A stretch of 64,000 bases of DNA from Siphonobacter curvatus. Its GTDB lineage: Bacteria; Bacteroidota; Bacteroidia; Cytophagales; Spirosomataceae. Shown piece after piece: positions 8,803 through 18,081 of this stretch. The stretch spans positions 88,444 to 152,443 of the forward strand of contig NZ_PTRA01000008.1 in NCBI RefSeq assembly GCF_002943425.1. The letters run 5' to 3'. The stretch's first letter is position 1; each line of letters starts with the position of its first letter. The notes beneath the pieces are model-generated. The model was not told the DNA's origin, searched no databases, and was given only the letters and a program-made list of their open reading frames with translations. A program made the translations under genes and the position numbers.

Positions 8803-8849
8803 CAATGAGGGATACGAAGGATTATACGGCACCTAACCGGTTTTTACCG

Positions 8850-8857
8850 TACCTTTG
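8850..8857 (+). promoter_or_regulatory. Putative -7 element upstream of dxs
   Basis: TACCTTTG matches TAnnTTTG and lies about 140 bases before the dxs start. I see no good TTTG at the right distance upstream, so this is a partial promoter match. Confidence 0.35.
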
Positions 8858-8998
8858 TCCTCGTTTTTACCAAAACCCACGTTAGCCTACGAAACATTTC
8901 GTGACTTTCAAGGGTTTAAGACTCACAGTTCATCTATGAATCATGGAATGAGCGAGTGCTAACGAGTAACTCATTCAGTTCCTGAATCCCCTTATGCA

Positions 8999-10927
8999 AT
9001 GCTTATTACGCCTGGTCCTTTGCTAGCTCAAATTGACACCCCTGAGGAATTGCGGAAGTTGGATAAATCGCAATTGGTTCAGGTCTGCCAGGAGTTACGT
9101 CAATTCATTGTTGATAATGTCTCCGTCTACGGCGGACACTTTGGAGCTAGCTTAGGGGTGGTAGAGCTCACGGTAGCCCTGCACTACGCCCTGCATACGC
9201 CCGAAGATCAGATTGTTTTTGACGTTGGGCACCAGGCTTACGGCCATAAAATTCTTACCGGTCGCCGCAATCGCTTTCATACCAACCGTTTCTACGGGGG
9301 GCTTTCGGGTTTTCCCAAACGTAAGGAAAGTCCTTATGATGCCTTTGGCGTAGGTCACTCATCTACGTCGATTTCAGCGGCCTTGGGCATGTCGGTTGGA
9401 GCCTTGCACAACGGTAATACCCAACAGCAGCACGTAGCCATTATTGGCGATGGGGCTCTGACGGGGGGTATGGCCTTCGAGGCCATGAACCACGCAGGTT
9501 CGCTGAAGGATACGAATTTGCTGATTGTTCTCAATGACAATTGCATGAGTATCGATCCGAATGTAGGAGCTTTAAAGGATTATCTGACGGATATTACTAC
9601 GTCTCATACCTACAATCGGGTCAAAGATGAAATCTGGAACCTGCTCGGTAAAATGAGTAATTTCGGACGGACTGCTCAGGAGATCGTTTCGAAGATCGAA
9701 AATGGCCTTAAAGCGACGCTACTGCATCAGAGTAATCTTTTCGAATCCCTGAATTTACGGTATTTCGGTCCCGTAGACGGGCATGATGTCGATCATCTGA
9801 CAGAAATTTTCTCGGATCTGAAAGCCATTCCGGGGCCCAAAATTCTGCACTGCGTAACCGTTAAGGGCAAAGGATACGGTCCGGCGGAAAAGGATCAGAC
9901 CAAGTGGCACGCTCCCGGAAAATTTGATAAGATTACCGGGGAGATTTTCAAGAAAGTATACGAGAAACCCCAGCCACCGAAATACCAGGAAGTATTTGGT
10001 AATACGCTGGTGGAACTGGCGGAACAGAATGCTAAAATCGTAGGCGTGACCCCCGCCATGCCGAGTGGTTCTTCTATGAATATCATGATGAAGGCCATGC
10101 CCGAACGGGCTTTCGATGTGGGCATTGCGGAACAGCACGCGGTTACGTTTTCAGCGGGTATGGCTACCCAAGGCCTGACGGTATTCTGTAACATCTACAG
10201 TACTTTCATGCAGCGGGCCTATGATCAGGTTGTACACGACGTTTGTATTCAGGAGTTACCCGTCGTTTTCTGTCTGGACCGGGCTGGTTTTGCCGGAGCC
10301 GACGGACCAACGCACCACGGAGCCTACGACATCGCTTTTATGCGTTGTATTCCGAATATGATCGTAGCCTCTCCCATGAACGAGCAAGAGCTACGCAACC
10401 TGATGTACACGGCTCAAAGTGACAGGGTACAATCCGGTACTCAATCCATCACGATCCGGTATCCCCGGGGCGAAGGCGTGATGCCCGACTGGCGTACGCC
10501 CTTCGAACTGATCGAAATCGGTAAAGGTCGTAAGGTACAAGATGGCGAAGAAGTTGCGATTCTGACCATCGGGCCGATTGGTAATTACGTACCTAATGCC
10601 TGCCAACTGCTCGAAAAAGAGGGATTGACCCCCGCTCATTACGATCTGCGTTTTGTGAAGCCGTTAGACGAAGCTCTGTTACATGAAGTGTTCCAGAAGT
10701 TTGATAAAGTCATTACGGTAGAAGATGGCTGTCTGATGGGAGGTATGGGTTCTGCAGTGGTGGAATTTATGACGGAACATGGGTATACGGCTAAAGTAAA
10801 ACGACTGGGTATTCCGGATCGCATCGTTGAACACGGAGAACAACTTGAACTGCACCGGGAATGTGGGTTTGATCCCGAGGGAATCGCCCGGGCGGTACGC
10901 GAACTGGCGGTTTTGACTTTAGTCTAA
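8999..10927 (+). CDS. dxs: 1-deoxy-D-xylulose-5-phosphate synthase
   Basis: Joins pyruvate and glyceraldehyde 3-phosphate to give DXP, the first step of the non-mevalonate isoprenoid pathway, using thiamine diphosphate. The thiamine diphosphate motif is GDGALTGGMAFEAMNHAG...NDN at about residues 150-182. The transketolase core and C-terminal domains follow, with the conserved VGIAEQHAVTFSAGMA. The start MLITPGPLLAQIDTPEELRKL is the conserved family N-terminus and fixes the ATG at 8999. The length of 642 aa is normal. It is monocistronic with a terminator at 10955-10983. The isoprenoids would also feed the archaeal-type lipid gene pcrB in this window. Confidence 0.97.
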   Translation: MLITPGPLLAQIDTPEELRKLDKSQLVQVCQELRQFIVDNVSVYGGHFGASLGVVELTVALHYALHTPEDQIVFDVGHQAYGHKILTGRRNRFHTNRFYGGLSGFPKRKESPYDAFGVGHSSTSISAALGMSVGALHNGNTQQQHVAIIGDGALTGGMAFEAMNHAGSLKDTNLLIVLNDNCMSIDPNVGALKDYLTDITTSHTYNRVKDEIWNLLGKMSNFGRTAQEIVSKIENGLKATLLHQSNLFESLNLRYFGPVDGHDVDHLTEIFSDLKAIPGPKILHCVTVKGKGYGPAEKDQTKWHAPGKFDKITGEIFKKVYEKPQPPKYQEVFGNTLVELAEQNAKIVGVTPAMPSGSSMNIMMKAMPERAFDVGIAEQHAVTFSAGMATQGLTVFCNIYSTFMQRAYDQVVHDVCIQELPVVFCLDRAGFAGADGPTHHGAYDIAFMRCIPNMIVASPMNEQELRNLMYTAQSDRVQSGTQSITIRYPRGEGVMPDWRTPFELIEIGKGRKVQDGEEVAILTIGPIGNYVPNACQLLEKEGLTPAHYDLRFVKPLDEALLHEVFQKFDKVITVEDGCLMGGMGSAVVEFMTEHGYTAKVKRLGIPDRIVEHGEQLELHRECGFDPEGIARAVRELAVLTLV

Positions 10928-10954
10928 TCGATAAGAAATTAGTAAAATGCTGTG

Positions 10955-10983
10955 AAAGCCCGTTCCTTAGGAATGGGCTTTTT
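10955..10983 (+). terminator. Terminator of dxs
   Basis: AAAGCCCGTTCC, a three-base loop, GGAATGGGCTTT and further T. One G-T pair; otherwise complete. Confidence 0.85.
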
Positions 10984-11026
10984 ACTTGGTATTTAATACA
11001 TTTGAAGTAGAAGAAGCTCAACTGCC

Positions 11027-11725
11027 ATGGAACAGTCACCCGACGAAAAACTGGAGCGTATCATCGAGGCCCGGATGAAACTCAAAGCCCGATTCGAAGA
11101 ACGCATGAACAATACGCCGTCCATCGCTGACGAGCGGCCCCAGGGAAAGGGTCCAACGAATCGCCACGGGATGCCGCAAGTCCCCGTTGGACAAACCATT
11201 ACGCAAAAGTGGCCCGTACTGGATTTAGGTTATCATCCCGACATTTCACTGGATCGCTGGCGATTGACTATCGACGGTGAAGTAGAACATCCCGTCGTAC
11301 TGAAATGGGAGGATTTCATGGCGTTGCCGCAAACCGAGGATACTTCCGATTTTCACTGCGTAACAACCTGGTCGAAGCTGGACATGGTCTGGAAAGGCGT
11401 TCGGCTCATGGATCTGGCGGCTCTGGTACAACCCAAGGAAACGGCTACGCATCTGTTGTGCTACGGCTACGATACCTACACCACGAACGTTTCGTTGGAA
11501 GAAGCTCTGAAACCCGACGTATTGCTAGCACATACCGTATACGACGAACCGCTCGCCCTTGAACACGGTGGTCCAGCCCGGATGATTACGCCCCAGCTGT
11601 ACGCCTGGAAAGGATCGAAGTGGATCAAACGAATTCAGTTTTTACCGCAAAATAAACTAGGTTTTTGGGAAGAGCGGGGATATTCCAATACGGCCTATCC
11701 CTGGCGTAACGACCGTTATAGCTGA
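11027..11725 (+). CDS. Sulfite-oxidase-like molybdopterin-dependent oxidoreductase
   Basis: A 232-aa protein with the oxidoreductase molybdopterin-binding domain (YuiH/SorA type). DFHCVTTWSKLDMVWKGVRL contains the Cys (in FHCVT) expected to bind molybdenum. The later RMITPQLYAWKGSKWIKRIQFL is also a family block. There is no export signal, and the C-terminal dimerisation domain of true sulfite oxidases is absent, so the substrate is uncertain. Its stop codon shares one base with the ATG of the next gene (ATGA-type overlap), so the two are translationally coupled. Confidence 0.9.
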   Translation: MEQSPDEKLERIIEARMKLKARFEERMNNTPSIADERPQGKGPTNRHGMPQVPVGQTITQKWPVLDLGYHPDISLDRWRLTIDGEVEHPVVLKWEDFMALPQTEDTSDFHCVTTWSKLDMVWKGVRLMDLAALVQPKETATHLLCYGYDTYTTNVSLEEALKPDVLLAHTVYDEPLALEHGGPARMITPQLYAWKGSKWIKRIQFLPQNKLGFWEERGYSNTAYPWRNDRYS

Positions 11726-12072
11726 TGAAATACTGGAGCCTGATGGGAGCCTTACTGCTCCTGAGTGTAGGAGCCTGGGCTCAGGGTCCGGGTAGATTGA
11801 CATTGGGGGTAGGAAATAGCCGTGAAATTCGTCTGGGAAGTAACCCTGAGATGGGTCATCAATGGACCTACGCGTTGAGCGACTCAAGCATCGTGAAGAT
11901 TACCAGTAAGTATCAGGCCAATAAGCCACCTCGCCCCGGTGCTGGCGGTGAACAGATCTATACGGTTAAGGGCTTACGCCAAGGAACGACGCTGTGGATT
12001 CTTAACTACGTCCCCTCCGACCCTAAGCAAAAGCCCGCTCGTACGGTTCATTATCTGATTACCGTACATTAA
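11725..12072 (+). CDS. Secreted chagasin-family (I42) cysteine protease inhibitor-like protein
   Basis: 115 aa with a signal peptide ending W-A-Q at about residue 20. The three inhibitor loops of the chagasin family can be traced: N40-P-E-M-G-H-Q-W47 (family pattern N-P-T-T-G-x-x-W), the Gly-rich PGAGGEQIY at 71-79, and a degenerate third loop near NYVPSDP. The all-beta spacing fits the Ig-like chagasin fold. Such proteins block papain-like cysteine proteases. It starts within the stop codon of the sulfite-oxidase-like gene, an odd pairing with no obvious shared function. I infer the activity from motifs only. Confidence 0.75.
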   Translation: MKYWSLMGALLLLSVGAWAQGPGRLTLGVGNSREIRLGSNPEMGHQWTYALSDSSIVKITSKYQANKPPRPGAGGEQIYTVKGLRQGTTLWILNYVPSDPKQKPARTVHYLITVH

Positions 12073-12107
12073 GGAATCGTGCTATTTTTCGTACCTTGCG
12101 GCCCCAA

Positions 12108-12126
12108 CCGAGCCGCTTTGGCTCGG
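12108..12126 (+). other. GC-rich hairpin upstream of psd
   Basis: CCGAGCC and GGCTCGG pair around a five-base loop. No T run follows, so it is not a standard intrinsic terminator; it could be a leader structure of psd. Confidence 0.3.
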
Positions 12127-12208
12127 GTATACCTAAGAAAAAAAGCTGATTCGCTGTTAAAGGGCGTACGAAAGCCCAGACAGTCAAAGTTTCTCAAGAT
12201 TTAGCCCT

Positions 12209-12868
12209 ATGACCATCCACCGAGAAGGTATTGCTACGTTGTCCCTGGCTCTGGCCATCTTGCTGGCCATTAATGCTACGATTGCCTACCTATTTCCAGC
12301 CCAGACTTTGACCCGTCAGGTCGTGATCGTGGTGAGTATCATTGTCTACTTAATCATTTTACAGTTTTTCAGAAGCCCCCGCCGTAAAACGGTTCAGGAT
12401 TCCAAGCATATTATTGCCCCGGCGGACGGAAAAGTAGTAGTGATTGAAGAAACGGTTGAAACGGAGTATTTCAACGGTCCCCGCCGACAGGTAAGTATCT
12501 TTATGTCGCCGATTAATGTGCACGTGAATCGTAGCCCGCTTTCCGGTATGGTCTCCTTTTTCAAGTATCATCCCGGAAAATACCTGGTAGCCTGGCATCC
12601 CAAGTCCTCAACGGAAAACGAACGTACGACCATCGTGGTGCGGCATGAATCCGGCGTAGAAGTTATGTTTCGTCAGATTGCCGGAGCTTTGGCCCGCCGC
12701 ATTTGCTGGTACGTAAAAGAAGGCGACGCGGTCACGCAGGGCGAAGAATTTGGCTTCATCAAGTTCGGTAGCCGGGTGGATATTTTTCTCCCCTTAGACG
12801 CTAAGATTCTGGTTAAACTAGGCGATAAACCCGTGTCTGGTCAAACGGTAATTGCCGAGCTAGCCTAG
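12209..12868 (+). CDS. psd: Phosphatidylserine decarboxylase
   Basis: Makes phosphatidylethanolamine from phosphatidylserine at the inner membrane. The 219-aa length and the N-terminal hydrophobic segments mark the short (type II, archaetidylserine-like) form. APADGKVVVIEE, MSPINVHVNRSP and the C-terminal IKFGSRVDIFLP are present. The Gly-Ser in FGSR is the self-cleavage site that yields the pyruvoyl group. No phosphatidylserine synthase gene adjoins it here. Terminator at 12893-12920. Confidence 0.95.
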   Translation: MTIHREGIATLSLALAILLAINATIAYLFPAQTLTRQVVIVVSIIVYLIILQFFRSPRRKTVQDSKHIIAPADGKVVVIEETVETEYFNGPRRQVSIFMSPINVHVNRSPLSGMVSFFKYHPGKYLVAWHPKSSTENERTTIVVRHESGVEVMFRQIAGALARRICWYVKEGDAVTQGEEFGFIKFGSRVDIFLPLDAKILVKLGDKPVSGQTVIAELA

Positions 12869-12892
12869 TTTCGCTTTTCATATATTCCTCTA

Positions 12893-12920
12893 AAGAGCAG
12901 CTTTAGGCTGCTCTTTTTTT
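12893..12920 (+). terminator. Terminator of psd
   Basis: AAGAGCAGC, five-base loop, GCTGCTCTT then five T. Confidence 0.85.
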
Positions 12921-13064
12921 GTGCTTATGCCTGAAAAGTCGGGGTCTTAACGTTTTTTAAGTAAACTTTTTTGAAAAAACTTTTTTGCCTTTCCAACTTT
13001 CTGGTCTTCAAGAGGGTCCTTAGTATACCTTTCCTGTAAAAGCCAATTTTTAAAATGAATAGTT

Positions 13065-13448
13065 ATGAAACGCATACTCGCTCTGGGAGGGCTCTTGCTG
13101 GTGTTAGTATCCTGTGAAAAAGAGAAAATTTACCGGGATGACAGCGAGCGACTTCGTGGAATGGAGCAGGAGATCCTGGCCTTTATTCAGGACAAAGCCT
13201 GTCAGAACGAGCGAGTGTGCGGTAGTATTGCCTTTGGTAGCAAACCCTGCGGTGGCCCCTGGAAATATCTGGTGTATTCATTAAAAGCCGCCGACGTGGC
13301 CCGATTGGAAGAGAAAGTACAGAGCTACAATGAGTTAGAAAAAGAAGTAAATACCCGGGAAGGAAAAATCTCGGATTGCGTACAGGTAACTCCGGTAACG
13401 GTAGACTGCATCGATGGGCAATGCCTACCATATACAGTAAAGGACTGA
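13065..13448 (+). CDS. Hypothetical Cys-rich lipoprotein, 127 aa
   Basis: The ATG is followed by a lipobox L-V-S-C at about residue 17. The mature part has six more cysteines in the pattern KACQNERVCGSIAFGSKPCGGPWKYLVYS followed by SDCVQVTPVTVDCIDGQC. The middle block recurs in unnamed small secreted proteins of Bacteroidota, as far as I recall. The cysteines probably form disulfides in the periplasm or at the surface. The function is unknown. It precedes the LVIVD-repeat lipoprotein by 126 bases on the same strand. Confidence 0.8.
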   Translation: MKRILALGGLLLVLVSCEKEKIYRDDSERLRGMEQEILAFIQDKACQNERVCGSIAFGSKPCGGPWKYLVYSLKAADVARLEEKVQSYNELEKEVNTREGKISDCVQVTPVTVDCIDGQCLPYTVKD

Positions 13449-13574
13449 TTGACAGGTAGGTAAGGTAAACCGGAAATCATCCAATAAAGAAGTAGTAATC
13501 GGCTGTTCCTGCTGGAGCAACCCGGATCGTCGCGTCTTTAACCCTTCATTCACCTTATATCCTACGACTACTCG

Positions 13575-14900
13575 ATGAAAAAGCCTCTACTCGTATGTAT
13601 TCTGGCGGCGTTTGGCCTTAGCTCCTGTGAAGACCAGTGCCAGCAAACCCGTGTATACCGCCAGCTTTCTCCCTTTCAGGTTTCCTTGAGTGAATTACGC
13701 CAGAATGGGGTAGCCATTCAGGAAGCTACGGGTTTAGAAAATCCTGGCAAAATCTACGCCAAGGATAACTTCCTCTTCATCAATGAAGTAAAAAAGGGAA
13801 TTCACATCATTGACAATACGGACCCGGCCCACCCCGTCAATGTATCCTTTATTCGTATTTTGGGTAATGCCGATATGGCAGTGAAAGGAAACACGCTGTA
13901 TGCCGACAGTTATACGGACTTCCTGGTTTTTGATATCTCCAATCCCCGGCAACCGCTCCAACTGCAACGGATTACGAATGCTTTTCAGAGCGGTATGGTA
14001 GAAGGAATTAGCTGGTCTACAAACGCGGTGAATTGGGGAAACACGCAGCAGGAGGCTACGACGATTATCGATTATACCCCTAACCTAGTCACTCAGGTGA
14101 CGGAAACGGACTGCGAAGGCAATACAACGAATCCAGGGGGTTGGGGCGGCTGGATGAATTTCGCTTCGTCTTCCATGTATTCCGATAGTAAAAGTTCCGG
14201 AGGAGGTCAGGGCAGTGGTACGGGTGGCTCAATGGCTCGTTTTGCCATTGTGAATAATATTCTGTACGCCGTTACGAACCAGCATATGCAGCTTTTCGAC
14301 ATTACGCAACCTAAAAATCCGCAAAAGGGCAATGTCGTTACGCTAGGCTGGGGCATTGAAACCATCTATCCGTATAAAGACCGCCTGTACGTAGGTTCTA
14401 CAACGGGTATGCACATTCTTTCCAATGCCGATCCGAATAATCCCGTTCGCGTATCTACGCTAAGCCACGTGCGAGCCTGCGATCCGGTGGTAGTACACGA
14501 TACGTATGCTTTTGTGACCTTACGGGCTCAGCAGGGCAGTGCAATGTGTGGACCGGCCCAGAACAATCAACTGGATGTAATCGACGTCTCGAACATGTAT
14601 AGCCCAAAACTACTGAAAAGCTTTCCCATGCAGGAGCCTTACGGACTGGGCGTGGATCACCCAACCCTGTTCGTTTGCGAAGGCAAGTACGGCCTGAAAA
14701 GCTATGATGTGAGTGATCCTTTACAACTGGATAAGAAATTGCTCAACCACTTCAAGGGCATGGATGCGTACGACGTAATTCCGCTCAGTACCCAAGTGCT
14801 GATGCTGATTGGAAAGGATGGTTTCTATCAGTACGATTACAGCAATCGAAACAATCCCAAACTGATAAGCAAAATTCCCGTACGACGTAAAGACCTCTAA
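13575..14900 (+). CDS. LVIVD-repeat beta-propeller-like lipoprotein
   Basis: 441 aa with a lipobox L-S-S-C at about residue 18. Repeats of about 45 residues carry the pattern hydrophobic-x-hydrophobic-D-I/V-S-N/D-P: HIIDNTDPAHP, LVFDISNPRQP, QLFDITQPKNP, DVIDVSNMYSP, KSYDVSDPLQL. These are LVIVD-type repeats, which build a propeller-like beta fold on surface proteins. A Gly/Ser-rich insert (about residues 190-220) interrupts the repeats. It begins a tight cluster with two beta-barrel genes (8-base gap, then a 4-base overlap), so all three are probably one operon building a surface structure. Confidence 0.85.
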   Translation: MKKPLLVCILAAFGLSSCEDQCQQTRVYRQLSPFQVSLSELRQNGVAIQEATGLENPGKIYAKDNFLFINEVKKGIHIIDNTDPAHPVNVSFIRILGNADMAVKGNTLYADSYTDFLVFDISNPRQPLQLQRITNAFQSGMVEGISWSTNAVNWGNTQQEATTIIDYTPNLVTQVTETDCEGNTTNPGGWGGWMNFASSSMYSDSKSSGGGQGSGTGGSMARFAIVNNILYAVTNQHMQLFDITQPKNPQKGNVVTLGWGIETIYPYKDRLYVGSTTGMHILSNADPNNPVRVSTLSHVRACDPVVVHDTYAFVTLRAQQGSAMCGPAQNNQLDVIDVSNMYSPKLLKSFPMQEPYGLGVDHPTLFVCEGKYGLKSYDVSDPLQLDKKLLNHFKGMDAYDVIPLSTQVLMLIGKDGFYQYDYSNRNNPKLISKIPVRRKDL

Positions 14901-14908
14901 TTAGCCTT

Positions 14909-15658
14909 ATGAAACATTTAGTGTGGCTAGTACTGCTAACTACTGGGTTTGCTCAGGGGCAGACGAATCAGTTGTACCTACGCGGCGGCTTGAGCCGATC
15001 GCACTTTACGGGAGAAAGTGCGTCTTCAAAAACGCAACTCTGGACGAGTAATGAAATGATAAATCCTGGCAGTTGGCCGCCTAAAACGACCTACGCAACC
15101 AACTTTCTAGGACGTAGATTTCAATCCGGATTTATGGGCGGTTTGGGCTGGCGGCATCGGTTGAGTACGCACTGGGCCTTTCGTACGGAGCTGAATTACG
15201 AACAAGCCGGGGGAAGAATTGATCCATTGCGAAATACGCCAATGAAACAGATCGCCTACGGTCCACCGATTCGTTTCCTCCGGGATCTCATCAGCCTGCC
15301 CCTAGTGGCCGAATACAGTCAGTCCCTGAGTCCCCGCTGGCGGCTCTATGGATTCGCAGGACTACAAATAGCGTATCAATTAAAGGCTTTGGAAAAAGGA
15401 AGAATTGACGAACCCTGGAGGTCCAGTCTGCCTACATTTTACGAATACACGTATAACCGGAATGAAACCTACCGACAGACGGATTTCGGCGGCCTTCTGG
15501 GCCTGGGTACGCAGGGCGAATGGTTTGGTCAGCAGGTAGGCTTGGAAATTCGGTACCAGACGGGTTTGTTAAATGTGGTTAGTCCCACCATGACCGGAAA
15601 GCAACGGGGTCGTATGGAATTCTTTCAGGCCTCTGTTCTTTACTACTTACCCTTATGA
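14909..15658 (+). CDS. Outer-membrane beta-barrel protein (PorT-like fold)
   Basis: 249 aa with a signal peptide ending A-Q-G-Q at about residue 20. The pattern is barrel-like: FMGGLGWRHRLSTHWAFRTELNYEQAG, LISLPLVAEYSQSLSPRWRLYGFAGLQIAYQL, and a terminal strand ending FFQASVLYYLPL with the C-terminal aromatic-rich strand. This matches the outer-membrane beta-barrel domain common in Bacteroidota. The 3' end overlaps the next barrel gene by four bases. Confidence 0.82.
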   Translation: MKHLVWLVLLTTGFAQGQTNQLYLRGGLSRSHFTGESASSKTQLWTSNEMINPGSWPPKTTYATNFLGRRFQSGFMGGLGWRHRLSTHWAFRTELNYEQAGGRIDPLRNTPMKQIAYGPPIRFLRDLISLPLVAEYSQSLSPRWRLYGFAGLQIAYQLKALEKGRIDEPWRSSLPTFYEYTYNRNETYRQTDFGGLLGLGTQGEWFGQQVGLEIRYQTGLLNVVSPTMTGKQRGRMEFFQASVLYYLPL

Positions 15659-16206
15659 AGCAAATTCTATTCTTTATCCTGTTGAGTAGCTCCGTGTATG
15701 CTCAGGTGAACCAACGCCGGGGGTATACGAACCATACGGAGATGGGTATATTACTGGGCCGGGTAGCGTTCAACAACCAGCCGGCCATAAGCAAAGCCAG
15801 TTTTTCAGCACTGACTTTTAACGGATACCGATTCATTCCCGCTTTGGCCGTAGGACTCACGGTCGGCGTGGATGCGTATCGAACGCAAATGATTGTACCG
15901 CTATCGCTCGGGTTACGGGGCGATTTCCTGAAAAATCAAAAAGTGACGCCTTTTTACGCTATTGACGTCGGCAAGGGCATGACTGGGCTGATCAAAAACA
16001 ACACGCTTTCCTATAAGCGAGGCGGTCTTCACCTGAACCCGGCTTTGGGCTTACGCTTTGCTACGGGAGGCGGTTCGAGTTTGAGCTGGAGTGTAGGGTA
16101 CAAACGTCAGTTGTTATCCAGCGGTACCGAAAACGGCTACGGCGAAGGCGTATACTATGATTATGCGTACAATCGCTTCTCGATGCGAATGGGAATGAGC
16201 TTTTGA
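15655..16206 (+). CDS. Small outer-membrane beta-barrel-like protein, 183 aa
   Basis: A signal peptide (SSSVYAQV) precedes a barrel-like chain with alternating hydrophobic and aromatic residues and Gly turns (ALTFNGYRFIPALAVGLTVGVDAYRT, LSWSVGYKRQLL) and a final strand FSMRMGMSF ending in Phe, the usual barrel terminus. It is translationally coupled to the gene before it (ATGA overlap). I cannot name its family. Confidence 0.75.
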   Translation: MKQILFFILLSSSVYAQVNQRRGYTNHTEMGILLGRVAFNNQPAISKASFSALTFNGYRFIPALAVGLTVGVDAYRTQMIVPLSLGLRGDFLKNQKVTPFYAIDVGKGMTGLIKNNTLSYKRGGLHLNPALGLRFATGGGSSLSWSVGYKRQLLSSGTENGYGEGVYYDYAYNRFSMRMGMSF

Positions 16207-16269
16207 ATCGAAAAGAGCCGGTTTACGCCGGTTCCTGTTGACTTTTTATTTGGTGTTAAGGCGAACAAG

Positions 16270-16293
16270 CCCGGAGTCTTTGCTCCGGGTTTT
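16270..16293. terminator. Terminator between convergent genes
   Basis: CCCGGAG, six-base loop, CTCCGGG then four T. It lies between the barrel operon and the M28 peptidase stop. Confidence 0.75.
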
Positions 16294-16300
16294 GTATTGC

Positions 16301-17758
16301 TTACCAGCGCCATTCTTTGCCGAGCATAAGTTCGTCCTTCAAACCCTGTTTTTCCAGAAACGCTTTCGTTTGTTCAAAAGTAAGTTTACGAGCGGGTAGT
16401 TCGGGTGCATTCGCCAGGGCGTACAACATCATGGCCGTGTAGCGAACCGTATTACGCAAGCCTTCTTTATCCACTTTATCAAACGTATCCAGATTGGTGT
16501 GGTAGGTACGACCTACCGTTGGTGGTAAATGACCTAGCGGCGTTAGCGTCGGAATACCTTCCAGCATAAAAGGCTGATGATCGGAATGTAAACCGGCCCG
16601 ATTCATGATTTCATTTTTATAGTTGGGCTCTACGGCCTGAATCTGAGTGCCTATCTGGTTGCAAAAAGCTTCCATGGCGTCCCAGCCAGAAATATTCATC
16701 CCGGAAGGCTGATTGGTCATATCCAGATTAATCATGTATTGAATGCGGTCCAGCGTATTGGTCTGTTTGGCGGTCTTCACGTAGGCTTTAGATCCTAGCA
16801 ATCCCTGCTCTTCACCCATGAATAAAACGAACTCTATCGTCCGGCGGGGCTTCAGGTTGAGTTTTTTCAGCGTACGGGCAATGTCCATAATCGCAAAGGA
16901 TCCCAGGCCGTTGTCAATAGCTCCCGTAGCCAGATCCCAGCTGTCGAGGTGGGCTCCGATGACGATTTTATCTTTACTTCTTCCCTTGAGTGTCGCTACG
17001 ATGTTTCGGGCCTGTACCTTCCGACTGTGGTTTCGCATCTCAACCAGAGCCATGAGTTTTTCTTCCGTCATCCATTCCCGAATCCGCTGACCGCTTTCCA
17101 GCGAAATACAAACGGCTGGAATGGGAATCAACGAACCGGTTACGGAAGCAGTACCCGTTAGCAGTACATTTCCCGGAACGGTATTCACCATCACAATACC
17201 CGCGGCTCCGTACCGAGTGGCTAGAGCTGTTTTTTCCGAGCGGTGCAGATTTTTCGTTCCTGGAGCGGCTCCCAGTAATCCAAGGTTAGTCAATACCACC
17301 CGACCCGAGATGCGGGCTTTCTGAGCTTCAAAATCGGCTTCCAGACCATTGCCAACGTCAACAAGATCCGCACTTACATTTGCCTCCAGAGGGGAATGAG
17401 CCAGAGCTACGACGGGAATGTCCTGAAAATTGTCGCTTTTGCGGGGAGCAATGGCCAGGGTTACCGTATCACGACTCCAGGCTTCCAGATCGAAAGGCTG
17501 GTAAGACACGTCACGAAAGCCGTAACTTCTGAGTAGATCGTACGCATAGGTTTCCGCTTTTTGCCCGTTAGGACTACCCGTAAGCCGATGTCCGATTAAA
17601 CGAGTAGCCTCACCCAGTTTCTCGTAAGCCTGAGAACGCTCGTCAACTTCACTATTGATTCGGCTAAATACGCTACCAAGCTCATCGGGAAGAAGAGTTG
17701 AGGTGAGACAAGCCAGCACCACTGCGACCAAGGCGTAGCGGTATAAAGGGGATTTCAT
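16301..17758 (-). CDS. M28 family zinc aminopeptidase with PA insert
   Basis: A secreted or membrane-anchored metallopeptidase (485 aa). The N-terminal hydrophobic segment is at about 8-24. A protease-associated (PA) domain lies at about 130-245. The zinc ligands are H270-x-D272 in GAHLDSWD, D282 in AIDNGLGS, the E316-E317 pair in MGEEQGLLGS, Asp in INLDMTNQP, and His in GLHSDHQPF. The frame opens with a TTG at 17776, but the ATG at 17758 directly precedes the signal segment. It likely trims peptides in the periplasm. It is transcribed towards the barrel operon. Confidence 0.93.
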   Translation of the reverse strand: MKSPLYRYALVAVVLACLTSTLLPDELGSVFSRINSEVDERSQAYEKLGEATRLIGHRLTGSPNGQKAETYAYDLLRSYGFRDVSYQPFDLEAWSRDTVTLAIAPRKSDNFQDIPVVALAHSPLEANVSADLVDVGNGLEADFEAQKARISGRVVLTNLGLLGAAPGTKNLHRSEKTALATRYGAAGIVMVNTVPGNVLLTGTASVTGSLIPIPAVCISLESGQRIREWMTEEKLMALVEMRNHSRKVQARNIVATLKGRSKDKIVIGAHLDSWDLATGAIDNGLGSFAIMDIARTLKKLNLKPRRTIEFVLFMGEEQGLLGSKAYVKTAKQTNTLDRIQYMINLDMTNQPSGMNISGWDAMEAFCNQIGTQIQAVEPNYKNEIMNRAGLHSDHQPFMLEGIPTLTPLGHLPPTVGRTYHTNLDTFDKVDKEGLRNTVRYTAMMLYALANAPELPARKLTFEQTKAFLEKQGLKDELMLGKEWRW

Positions 17759-17940
17759 CGTGGGTATACAGTTCAATCGTTAAGGAATGAGAGTAGGCTT
17801 GTGACAAAAACCGTGCTTGCGGATAGGAAAGTTCACTGATTTGCTCCCATGGACGAACAAAAATAAACATTACAACTAGCTTATACAGAGGTTTGAAGGC
17901 GATTATCAAAAATAAATTTTCAAAAAAAGCAAGCAAAATC

Positions 17941-17971
17941 TTGACGAGGGCACCTGTTTATGCTACTTTTG
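17941..17971 (+). promoter_or_regulatory. Promoter of the tRNA-Leu gene
   Basis: TTG at 17941-17943, a 20-base spacer, then TACTTTTG at 17964-17971: a full match to the Bacteroidota housekeeping promoter (TTTG/TTG-N19-21-TAnnTTTG). Transcription would start about 12 bases before the tRNA. Confidence 0.8.
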
Positions 17972-17990
17972 CAATCCCAAAGCCAAAGAT

Positions 17991-18077
17991 ACCGAAGTGG
18001 TGGAATTGGTAGACACGCACGTTTCAGGGGCGTGTGTCTTTACGGACATGCGGGTTCGAGTCCCGCCTTCGGTACCA
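17991..18077 (+). tRNA. tRNA-Leu (anticodon CAG)
   Basis: Acceptor arms ACCGAAG and CTTCGGT pair fully, followed by discriminator A and an encoded CCA. The anticodon loop TTCAGGG within the stem CACGT/GCGTG reads CAG. The long variable arm (TGTCTTTACGGACA) and the T-loop GGTTCGAGTCC are typical of tRNA-Leu. Length 87 bases. A promoter precedes it and a strong terminator follows, so it is a single-gene unit. Confidence 0.97.
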
Positions 18078-18081
18078 CTTT

